DNA of 5,264 nt. Origin: Candidatus Aerophobota bacterium. GTDB lineage: Bacteria > Aerophobota > Aerophobia > Aerophobales > B3-G15. The stretch spans positions 1-5,264 of the forward strand of contig JAGGTG010000139.1 in NCBI GenBank assembly GCA_021163905.1, written 5' to 3'. A program made the translations under genes and the position numbers. Under the pieces are notes generated by a model, which was not told the DNA's origin, did not search any database, and was given only the letters and a program-made list of their open reading frames with translations. Shown here one piece after another: positions 1 through 5,256 of the stretch; position 1 is the first letter of the stretch; each line of letters begins with the position of its first letter.

Positions 1-44
1 TGCTTTGCTCCTTTATCAGGGGGAGCAGCGAGCGAAGCGAAGCG

Positions 45-71
45 TTGAGGGGGAAAGTATTTCCCCCTCAA
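45..71. other. Perfect 12-bp hairpin in the left intergenic region
   Basis: TTGAGGGGGAAA (45-56) pairs fully with TTTCCCCCTCAA (60-71) across a 3-nt loop. A second, weaker hairpin pairs TGCTCC (6-11) with GGAGCA (22-27). No T-run follows the 12-bp stem on either strand, so it is not a standard intrinsic terminator. It lies about 320 bp past the operon's last stop codon. It could still stabilise or end the minus-strand transcript, or belong to a dispersed palindromic repeat. Confidence 0.6.
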
Positions 72-81
72 TTGGTCCGTT

Positions 82-135
82 GGATACCCAGGGAGCCCAT
101 GGAGAAATTCAAGTAAAAACTGTCCCAATTTCAGC
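82..135 (+). repeat. Left copy of an imperfect inverted repeat flanking the operon
   Basis: The outer part GGATACCCAGGGAGCCC (82-98) and the inner part TGTCCCAATTTCAGC (121-135) both reappear as reverse complements at 5241-5256 (one base shorter) and 5202-5216 (perfect over 15 bp), in the correct mirrored order. The stretch between them (99-120) is only loosely similar. The pair encloses the whole pilin operon and both tandem arrays, about 5.2 kb. No transposase lies inside. It is either a dispersed intergenic repeat present twice by chance, or the ends of a mobile or invertible cassette. Confidence 0.75.
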
Positions 136-143
136 GTTAATTG

Positions 144-211
144 GTTTGTCAGCTGTTCGGTTGGTCAGTTTTTCAGTTGATGCGTGAATGTGTAGATGCG
201 TTGATGCGTCC
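144..211 (+). repeat. Left octamer array (GTTGATGC-type units)
   Basis: Eight consecutive 8-bp units run from 144 to 207: GTTTGTCA, GCTGTTCG, GTTGGTCA, GTTTTTCA, GTTGATGC, GTGAATGT, GTAGATGC and GTTGATGC. Each starts with G. Positions 161-211 match 4891-4941 in the same orientation with 5 mismatches over 51 bp, so this is one of two direct copies bracketing the operon. I see no coding role. Confidence 0.75.
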
Positions 212-219
212 AAGCTTTC

Positions 220-381
220 AACCAAATAAACCAAACACACCAGATAGACGAAAAGGACGAAATAGACGAAATAGACGAGATAGACGAGATAGACGAGATA
301 GACGAAATGGACGAGATAGACGAAAAAGACGAGACAGACGAGATAGACGAAAAAGACGAGACAGACGAGATAGACGAAAAA
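220..381 (+). repeat. Left nonamer tandem array (GACGAGATA-type, 18 units)
   Basis: Eighteen uninterrupted 9-bp units start with AACCAAATA, AACCAAACA and CACCAGATA and then settle into GACGAGATA, GACGAAATA or GACGAAAAA. The 27-bp block at 323-349 is repeated perfectly at 350-376, which points to recent expansion by slippage or unequal crossover. The array ends 7 bp short of the stop codon of the GspK-like gene. The plus strand is purine-rich and its open frame would encode only an Arg/Asp/Lys-rich low-complexity chain, so I do not treat it as a gene. Confidence 0.9.
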
Positions 382-388
382 GGCCAGT

Positions 389-2632
389 TCAGCCTTCAGG
401 TATTTCTCGATAGTATTTTATCCTTATAGGTAAGGTTCCTCTATCAACTATAGCTTTTATCTTTTTTTCAGCAACTACCCTGCTACCTCTTACTACCTTT
501 CCCACACAAATTAAAGTAAAACAGTTACTTCGCACGGTAATTAAATTTGATATTTTTCTTAATATTTCTTCCCTTTCATCATCCTCATCTACATAACCAT
601 CTCCGTCATCATCCCTGCCATTAAATCCAAGTTTTTGTATCCCCCTTACTCTGGCAATTTCTCCCATTTCATCAAATGGTCCATCTTTGCTGTCGCAGTA
701 TTTTACAATTTGTTCTGCGAGTTTTGAATCAATATCGGGTAAGGATTGGAGTACCTCCCTGCTGGCCGTATTAATGTTAATTTTTCCCTCTGCTGGTTTT
801 TCTACTGGCCAGGCTACGGTAATTTTATCCAGGATTTTCCAATCACCATTTTTGCCAAGATCTATGGTTTTCCACTGTTTACCACTATGAATATACCCGA
901 TCTCCCCAATGGAGGCAAAAGGCTTATTTTTAACATAAAAACTACTGTAGGCCTGCTCGGGACTTACCTCTCCCACACGAGGCATCCAGTACCAGTTACG
1001 AAACCAGGGACTTCCCCCCGGGACGGTTCCTGCAAATTCTCTTACCCTTGGATCATTTTTCTCAAATGCTCTCCAGGGAAATCCGTAATTGTAGTAGGTT
1101 ACCTCATCAACCTTTGCTCCTTTCAGATTTATAAGCTCCACTGTATCAACATCATTATCCAGGAGTTCTTTCCCGATAGTTTTTCCTGGCATTTTTATAA
1201 CCACATTAAATACAACCCAGTACCCTCTGGGAGGAACTACTCCAAATATCCTTTTTTCTCCAATAGATGTTTTTATCTTCCATCCAGCAACTGAACAAAT
1301 GCAGGAGTAGGGGTTGAAAAGCTCCACCCATTCAACTTCTATATCTATCTTAACGGAAGCTTTTTCTGCCGCAAAGGCTGATCTTGCCTGGAAAAATTTA
1401 AAAAGGGAAAAGCTTTTTTTCTTTCTTTCCTGCCACCTTCTGTATTTTTTTATTATTCTGTCAACCTCTCCTTTTATCTTTTCCTCATTTTTGGAGGTTA
1501 TTTTATCAATAACATCATCAAGTTGGGGGATATTTATTTTTGTTTTTTCTTTCACTTTTTCCTTTAGTTTATCTTTCAGGTATCTTATACCACCTTTTGC
1601 CAGTCCTTCAGCTGCTATGATAGCAGAGCTTGTAAAAAAGGGCATTACCTCATTAATGTAAGGTGTTCTTTCAATTCCGTATTTTCCTTTATACTCGGTA
1701 GGATCATTATCCTCGTCTCTAAAATCAACGATATTCACGGCAATTTGAGCAGCCTTACTTTCATTGAATCCTATTTTTTCAAGCATTCTGGCAATTTCTG
1801 ATACAGGAGCGTGGTTAATATTAACTCTTACATCTCCCTCTCTGGTGATATTTTTATCATAGGAGTAAATAGTAATATAGTCTTTAATCTTGTTAAAGGT
1901 TGTATCACCTATTCCTGGGACCAGTCTTATCTCATCAACTGTCTCAAAGGGATTATCATCACCGTAGGGATTGTTTGGACAAAACTCATCCGGCTCATCA
2001 ATTCCCTCATCTTTCTCATCTACAATTCCATCTGCATCATTATCTATTCCATCTCTGGCAACAATTGCAGCATCTTTGTCGTCGTCCACCCCTTTCTTAC
2101 CTGGTGCTCCATCAGGGCCATACCTATAATTAAGGATGGCCTTTAGTTTTTCTTTGTTAAGTCCCTTTAAAGCCCCCATATTAATTTCAAAACTTGTCCA
2201 CCCTTCATTAGAGGGCCCAATTCCGGCGAAGTTAATATTTATCTTGGATTCCTCATCAATTATCCCCACATTTTCCTCTTTATCAGATTCAGAGATAAGT
2301 TGAATATCGTAGTATCCCTCACCTAATTTCTCTCTGAAACCCTTTGCCCATGCCTCATATAGATCATCGTAATGATTGGTGTCGTTTCTTAACTCGGCAA
2401 TTGCCCTTTCTATTCCTGCCCGAGCAAGATATTCAGCTATTAGAGCATCACGGTAATTTGAGGCTGCCTCCTGCTCAATTTTCATTCTATAAAGGAAGCT
2501 GAGAGATATTACGATAAGAGCTGTCAAGACAAAAAATATGAGGATGATACCAATCTGTCCTGATATAGCTCTACTTCTCTGCCCAGGATTGAAATGTATA
2601 CCTATAATCATAAGTGGGGGCATTCGGCACAT
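389..2632 (-). CDS. Large GspK-like minor pseudopilin with lamin-tail-like insert
   Basis: This 747-residue protein is over twice the usual GspK length of roughly 300-350. A membrane helix lies at residues 26-47, preceded by SG (cleavage probably before Gln26), and then comes the pilin-spine signature with AEYLARAGIERAIAEL. Three KININ-type motifs (about residues 130, 270 and 617) open helix-hairpin-helix-like modules. Residues 229-258 contain LVPGIG, and residues 617-665 are a clear ININTA...VL..LP unit. Asp-rich loops, probably calcium-binding, sit near 183-216 and 672-686. Residues about 425-517 (EWVELFNP, GW.I, PPRGYWVV, VDTVELIN, VDEVTYY) read as a lamin-tail domain. Before it lies a lysine-rich, probably helical stretch (350-407). 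The C-terminal end after residue 665 follows the GspK pattern. Known GspK caps the pseudopilus tip with GspI and GspJ; the same role is inferred here. The start is uncertain: Met1, Met4 and Met8 (position 2611) are all possible, none has a Shine-Dalgarno, and the longest form overlaps the upstream gene by 62 bp. Confidence 0.85.
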   Translation of the reverse strand: MCRMPPLMIIGIHFNPGQRSRAISGQIGIILIFFVLTALIVISLSFLYRMKIEQEAASNYRDALIAEYLARAGIERAIAELRNDTNHYDDLYEAWAKGFREKLGEGYYDIQLISESDKEENVGIIDEESKININFAGIGPSNEGWTSFEINMGALKGLNKEKLKAILNYRYGPDGAPGKKGVDDDKDAAIVARDGIDNDADGIVDEKDEGIDEPDEFCPNNPYGDDNPFETVDEIRLVPGIGDTTFNKIKDYITIYSYDKNITREGDVRVNINHAPVSEIARMLEKIGFNESKAAQIAVNIVDFRDEDNDPTEYKGKYGIERTPYINEVMPFFTSSAIIAAEGLAKGGIRYLKDKLKEKVKEKTKINIPQLDDVIDKITSKNEEKIKGEVDRIIKKYRRWQERKKKSFSLFKFFQARSAFAAEKASVKIDIEVEWVELFNPYSCICSVAGWKIKTSIGEKRIFGVVPPRGYWVVFNVVIKMPGKTIGKELLDNDVDTVELINLKGAKVDEVTYYNYGFPWRAFEKNDPRVREFAGTVPGGSPWFRNWYWMPRVGEVSPEQAYSSFYVKNKPFASIGEIGYIHSGKQWKTIDLGKNGDWKILDKITVAWPVEKPAEGKININTASREVLQSLPDIDSKLAEQIVKYCDSKDGPFDEMGEIARVRGIQKLGFNGRDDDGDGYVDEDDEREEILRKISNLITVRSNCFTLICVGKVVRGSRVVAEKKIKAIVDRGTLPIRIKYYREIPEG

Positions 2633-3920
2633 TATTTGGATCCACTAGTGCCTCATCGTAGTGGATGTTACTGCTTCCTGTAACTCTAATCTTATCTCCT
2701 ATAACCGAGCCATAAACGTCACCACTTCCTGTTAGCCGTATTTCAGCATTTTTGGCATATACGGCTCCATAAAGGTCTGTGCTACCACTGATTTTTACTT
2801 GAGTACAACTGTCAAGCCCATAAATAGTAAGACTTGAAGGGTTCATGCTGGTGTTCCAAAGTCCACTTCCTGTCCCTTTAATATCTCCTCCTACATACAT
2901 GGTCAGTTTATAATCGTTGTTTATAGTTATATTTCCACTTCCACTCATATCAAAGTTACCTGTTATATAGAAAGTCACATTAGCGTTAATAATAAGATCC
3001 CCACTGCCTGATTTGGTAAAATCCCCTGCAACGTAGACAAAATTAGAATCTGCGCCAAATGTGACATCACCACTACCACTGATATTTACCGAAGGATAGC
3101 GACCACTCCCAGGAAAAGGTACATCACTACTTCCTGTTTTTGTCCATGCTTCTTTATTCGCTAAAGGAGGAAGCGAGGGTGGTTTAACTTCGGGAAGTTC
3201 TCTGTTCCCACCAATATTATCAAGGGTAGTTTTGTCACCACTTATAGTACCAGATCCTGATTGGAGTATAGCCTCATCTGGATTACCTCCCTCTCCAATG
3301 TAAATATTGCCATAAATGTCACCACTTCCTGTAATCTTCACTGCTTCAGGAAAGGTAGATTTAGAATTAGTTCCCAGATGTCCATTACTTCCTTTATTAC
3401 CGTTAACACCGTAAGGACCATTTCGTGAATCGTAGCTATCTATGCTACCACTGCCGGTTTTCTCAATGGCATTTCCTGTAGCTGATCCAGCAAAAAAGGC
3501 CATGTCAAAAACCGTTGTATCTCCTGTTTCTCTGAGTAGTGTTACTTCTATTGATCTTTGTACCTGGGTGGCGATTTTTATCTCAGGTGAGTAACCGGTA
3601 GCCTGGACTACAACAGTATCTTCTGAGGTGGTGATGGTGTACTCACAATAACCTACTCCATCGATAGAGATTTTTCTTTGTCCACTAACTGGAGGAGTAG
3701 GGTTATTATTGAGTTGCCATATGGCCTTTTCTACCCCAGCCTCAGCTAAATTTAAAGCTTGACTTGAACGGTGGGATATTTCTACATTTCTTTTTTCAGC
3801 AACAATACTTCCCCAGAAAGTCCCAAGTAGTATAAGGACAGCTGTTGTTATAACAAGAGATACAACTATTACGTATCCCTCTTTTCCTCTAATTTGAATA
3901 TTCCACCTTTTATCTTGCAT
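2571..3920 (-). CDS. PilX-like pilus protein with TGSG-repeat (DUF7305-like) ectodomain
   Basis: This 449-residue protein has a PilX-type N-terminus: leader MQDKRWNIQIRGKEG, a likely cut after Gly15, and a hydrophobic helix over residues 16-36 without the mature Glu5. It is followed by the PilX hallmark SSQALNLAEAGVEKAIWQL near residues 52-70. Residues 85-130 form a beta-rich section. From about residue 150 to 425 the motif [T/S]GSG recurs eight times exactly (residues 155, 197, 221, 281, 304, 326, 350, 397). Near variants sit at 262, 378 and 414. Spacing is mostly 17-28 residues and is followed by D-[VIL]-Y-G or beta-like stretches. This suggests a stacked beta-solenoid similar to the DUF7305 domain linked to PilX proteins (recalled, not searched). 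The start overlaps the upstream gene by 11 bp and the end overlaps the next gene. It probably sits in or on the pseudopilus, exposed in the periplasm or outside. The exact role is unknown. Confidence 0.85.
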   Translation of the reverse strand: MQDKRWNIQIRGKEGYVIVVSLVITTAVLILLGTFWGSIVAEKRNVEISHRSSQALNLAEAGVEKAIWQLNNNPTPPVSGQRKISIDGVGYCEYTITTSEDTVVVQATGYSPEIKIATQVQRSIEVTLLRETGDTTVFDMAFFAGSATGNAIEKTGSGSIDSYDSRNGPYGVNGNKGSNGHLGTNSKSTFPEAVKITGSGDIYGNIYIGEGGNPDEAILQSGSGTISGDKTTLDNIGGNRELPEVKPPSLPPLANKEAWTKTGSSDVPFPGSGRYPSVNISGSGDVTFGADSNFVYVAGDFTKSGSGDLIINANVTFYITGNFDMSGSGNITINNDYKLTMYVGGDIKGTGSGLWNTSMNPSSLTIYGLDSCTQVKISGSTDLYGAVYAKNAEIRLTGSGDVYGSVIGDKIRVTGSSNIHYDEALVDPNNVPNAPTYDYRYTFQSWAEK

Positions 3921-4365
3921 TTCGCATGGTAACCATAGAACTTAAAGCCGGGATACTGCTTTCAGGAGGATGCAAAACAATGGTAACTGTACTACCGGTA
4001 GGGTGGTTTATCGATACTGATACCGGGGCAATAGGTCTACTTCCCCCTTTACTCCTTATAAGTTTACCTGAATCAAAACTATAGCTAACAGTAGTATCTC
4101 CGGTTTCAGCAGGAATTGTCAAGGTAACCGTATCCGGAGGAATTGTCAAGGTAACCGTATCCGGAGATATACTTTTTGCTGCTCTTATATCCCTTGTTAA
4201 CCAGTCCATAGCTAGTCTTAAGTTTGCCTCGGTGTTAAGAGTAGCCTGTCCAAATTTAAAGCTTTTTTCAGCACCAATGTAGATAAGAAAAACTATTGAT
4301 AAAATAATTAAAGATATTCCTGCAGCAATTAAAAGCTCGACTACAGTAAAGGCTTTATTTTTCAT
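3910..4365 (-). CDS. PilW/GspJ-like type IV prepilin (minor pseudopilin)
   Basis: This is a 151-residue prepilin. The leader MKNKA is followed by FTVVELL, so cleavage falls after Ala5 rather than the usual Gly, with mature Glu5 at residue 10. Ala at -1 is tolerated in this family. The membrane helix covers about residues 6-30. Residues 49-66, with the LRLAMDWLTRDIRAAKSI pattern, match the amphipathic stretch typical of PilW/GspJ. The C-terminus (LSSMVTMRNAR) has the Val-x-x-Arg-Asn ending often seen in minor pilins, so the protein looks complete although it is shorter than a usual GspJ of about 200 residues. Residues 68-76 and 77-85 are a perfect double copy of PDTVTLTIP, from a 27-bp tandem duplication. 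It follows the PilV/GspI-like gene by 9 bp, and its end overlaps the next gene's start by 11 bp, so translational coupling is likely. The probable role is the second minor pseudopilin of a tip complex. Confidence 0.87.
   Translation of the reverse strand: MKNKAFTVVELLIAAGISLIILSIVFLIYIGAEKSFKFGQATLNTEANLRLAMDWLTRDIRAAKSISPDTVTLTIPPDTVTLTIPAETGDTTVSYSFDSGKLIRSKGGSRPIAPVSVSINHPTGSTVTIVLHPPESSIPALSSMVTMRNAR
4112..4165 (-). repeat. Perfect 27-bp tandem duplication inside the PilW/GspJ-like gene
   Basis: Positions 4112-4138 and 4139-4165 are identical. In the protein this yields PDTVTLTIP twice (residues 68-85) and keeps the frame. The lack of any mismatch suggests a recent event. It lies in a beta-rich section just after the conserved RDIR helix and would lengthen a strand or hairpin. 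Confidence 0.95.
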
Positions 4366-4374
4366 ATTGCATTG

Positions 4375-4746
4375 TTAATCCGAGGATTTTGTAATTCCAT
4401 TTTCAGTGAAGTAGGTAACTAAACTCCGGGATAAGTTTTCCCCTGTGTGAGAGATCCAGTTTACCTTAATACTTACCTGGGTGAGAGCTGGTGCAACTGA
4501 TGTTGCTTCAATTGTAATTGTATAGATACCCTCTGTTACTGTTTGAGAAGTTGCAGGGATTAATTCGGTATTTCCCCTTAACTCCTCCATCTTTTCCTGT
4601 ACAAGATGATCGGCAACTGATGTCTGTTTTATATCCTCCACCATGGCAAGGCCATTGGAAAAACCCATAACCAGTCCTATTGTTGTAACTCCTATTATTA
4701 AAATAGCAACAGCTACCTCGATTATGGTAAAACCATCTTCTTTCAT
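4375..4746 (-). CDS. PilV/GspI-like type IV prepilin (minor pseudopilin)
   Basis: This 123-residue protein is predicted to be processed by a prepilin peptidase and built into a pilus or type II secretion pseudopilus in the inner membrane. The N-terminus shows a class III signal: a short charged leader MKEDG, cleavage after Gly5, then FTIIEV with the conserved mature Glu5 (residue 10), followed by a hydrophobic helix over about residues 6-28. Residues 43-58 (SVADHLVQEKMEELRG) match the helix found after the spine in PilV/GspI proteins. The rest is a small beta-rich domain ending with QVSIKVNW and a polar tail. Length is normal for GspI/PilV. It is the first intact gene of the operon, and the next gene starts 9 bp after its stop. 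No Shine-Dalgarno sequence precedes the ATG, but this start gives a standard leader. PilV and GspI cannot be told apart from sequence alone, so no symbol is given. The prepilin call is firm. Confidence 0.9.
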   Translation of the reverse strand: MKEDGFTIIEVAVAILIIGVTTIGLVMGFSNGLAMVEDIKQTSVADHLVQEKMEELRGNTELIPATSQTVTEGIYTITIEATSVAPALTQVSIKVNWISHTGENLSRSLVTYFTENGITKSSD

Positions 4747-4884
4747 TTTTTTCTGATTATATTTTCGTCAAAAATCTCAATTTGTTTAACTTTTCTGGTA
4801 GATCTTCCTTTTCCAGTTTTTTTAGCATTCTCTCCTACTTATTTTAACAACTCCGTCTGTGTTGCCAAGTATAATTTTACTCAT
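4743..4884 (-). pseudogene. Possible frameshifted remnant of a small gene upstream of the pilin operon
   Basis: Reading from ATG at 4884, the frame gives MSKIILGNTDGVVKI, then a stop at 4822-4824. Dropping one base near 4839-4842 moves the reading into a frame that stays open from 4838 and begins VGENAKKTGKG. It ends QIEIFDENIIRKK at a TGA (4743-4745) overlapping the ATG of the PilV/GspI-like gene as ATGA. That overlap is the usual operon junction and is the best evidence that this was, or is, coding. The spliced product would be about 46 residues. It might be the tail of a GspH/FimT-like pseudopilin, which normally precedes GspI, but no pilin N-terminus is visible. An octamer repeat array begins about 6 bp upstream of the ATG, so the gene may have been cut off there. 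Alternatives are two tiny ORFs (4822-4884, and 4757-4828 preceded by AGGAG), a sequencing error, or chance in AT-rich leader DNA. Confidence 0.33.
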
Positions 4885-4889
4885 CTTCA

Positions 4890-4941
4890 ATTAGTCAGTT
4901 TTTCAGTTGATGCGTAAATGCGCAGATGAGTTGATGCGTCC
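4890..4941 (+). repeat. Right octamer array, direct copy of 161-211
   Basis: Six 8-bp units (4890-4937) end in GTTGATGC GTCC, as on the left side. Identity with 161-211 is 46 of 51 bases. The array begins about 6 bp upstream of the ATG of the possible gene remnant and lies directly upstream of the operon. Recombination between this copy and the left one would remove all four pilin genes. Confidence 0.75.
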
Positions 4942-4942
4942 T

Positions 4943-4970
4943 ATGTTCGAGGTTCTACGTTCAACGTTGC
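4943..4970 (+). repeat. Short heptamer array (ACGTTCA-type, 4 units)
   Basis: Four 7-bp units, ATGTTCG, AGGTTCT, ACGTTCA and ACGTTGC, follow directly after the right octamer array. It is short and degenerate. The call rests on the regular period and on the neighbouring arrays. Confidence 0.5.
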
Positions 4971-5006
4971 TTTAAACAACTGACTCAAGGACCCAATGAC
5001 CCTATT

Positions 5007-5078
5007 AACCAAATAAACTAAATAAACCAAAGTAACCAAACACACCAAATAGACGAGATAGACCAGATAGACGAAGCT
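5007..5078 (+). repeat. Right nonamer tandem array (8 units)
   Basis: Eight 9-bp units run in order AACCAAATA, AACTAAATA, AACCAAAGT, AACCAAACA, CACCAAATA, GACGAGATA, GACCAGATA and GACGAAGCT. Positions 5025-5055 match 220-250 at 28 of 31 bases. The shift from AACCAAA-type to GACGAGA-type units is the same in both arrays, which supports common descent. The minus-strand open frame through it (Leu-Val-Tyr repeats) is a by-product of the period and not a credible protein. Confidence 0.85.
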
Positions 5079-5090
5079 GACGCATCGACC

Positions 5091-5155
5091 CAATGACTCA
5101 ATGGACTCAACGACGCAACGACGCAATGACGCAATGACGCAATGACTCAACAGAC
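5091..5155 (+). repeat. Second octamer array (CAATGACG-type units)
   Basis: Eight units of 8 bp (one of 9) read CAATGACT, CAATGGACT, CAACGACG twice, CAATGACG twice, CAATGACT and CAACAGAC. The unit resembles the reverse complement of the GTTGATGC/TGCGTTGA unit but is not identical. This array has no counterpart in the left flank. Confidence 0.8.
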
Positions 5156-5201
5156 ATTTTTCAGGGCAGCCTTGAAATTTTCCCGAAACTGGAGAACGTG
5201 A

Positions 5202-5256
5202 GCTGAAATTGGGACACTTTTTCCACAATATTCCTCTAAAGGGCTCCTGGGTATCC
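5202..5256 (-). repeat. Right copy of the imperfect inverted repeat
   Basis: This segment is the reverse-complement counterpart of 82-135. GCTGAAATTGGGACA (5202-5216) pairs exactly with 121-135, and GGGCTCCTGGGTATCC (5241-5256) pairs with 82-98 apart from one missing base. Similarity stops outside the GGATAC end on both sides. Inward, 5158-5201 has no counterpart at the left, so the left copy may be shortened there. Confidence 0.75.

Larger units (their letters stand above)
1..388. other. Non-coding left flank downstream of the operon
   Basis: This stretch holds, in order, the hairpins (6-71), the left inverted-repeat copy (82-135), the octamer array (144-211) and the nonamer array (220-381). 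I see no gene, no tRNA and no clear terminator with a T-tract. The plus-strand open frames here are made of repeat units and lack a start region with a recognisable ribosome binding site. Confidence 0.7.

Noticed and set aside
45..71. Intrinsic terminator of the operon
   Set aside because: The stem is strong, but no T-tract follows on either strand and it lies about 320 bp beyond the last stop codon.
220..381. CRISPR array
   Set aside because: The units are contiguous 9-mers with no spacers of unique sequence, and no cas genes are present.
141..413. Open frame on + encoding an Arg/Asp/Lys-rich chain
   Set aside because: It is produced by the 9-bp period of the array, which is a multiple of three and so keeps the frame open. 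Composition is extreme, no ribosome binding site is seen, and it overlaps the end of a real gene on the other strand.
404..1400. Second signal peptide inside the GspK-like protein (KKKSFSLFKFFQARSAFAAEK, residues 404-424)
   Set aside because: The basic stretch and AFAA-type ending look like a signal peptide, but the hydrophobic part is too short and broken by charged and polar residues, and the frame is continuous, so a separate secreted protein is not supported.
746..2146. Plus-strand open frames opposite the GspK-like gene
   Set aside because: They are antisense shadows of a well-supported gene; their translations show no domain and irregular composition.
4756..4784. Sigma70 promoter directly before the PilV/GspI-like gene
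   Set aside because: TATAAT at 4756-4761 is a perfect -10 match, but no -35 element lies at 16-18 bp (the hexamer there reads CAAATT), and such AT-rich DNA gives chance matches. It is kept only as a remark.
4941..5228. Minus-strand open frame with Leu-Val-Tyr repeats
   Set aside because: It runs through arrays of period 7, 8 and 9, its start lies within the inverted repeat, and it has no domain or coding signature.
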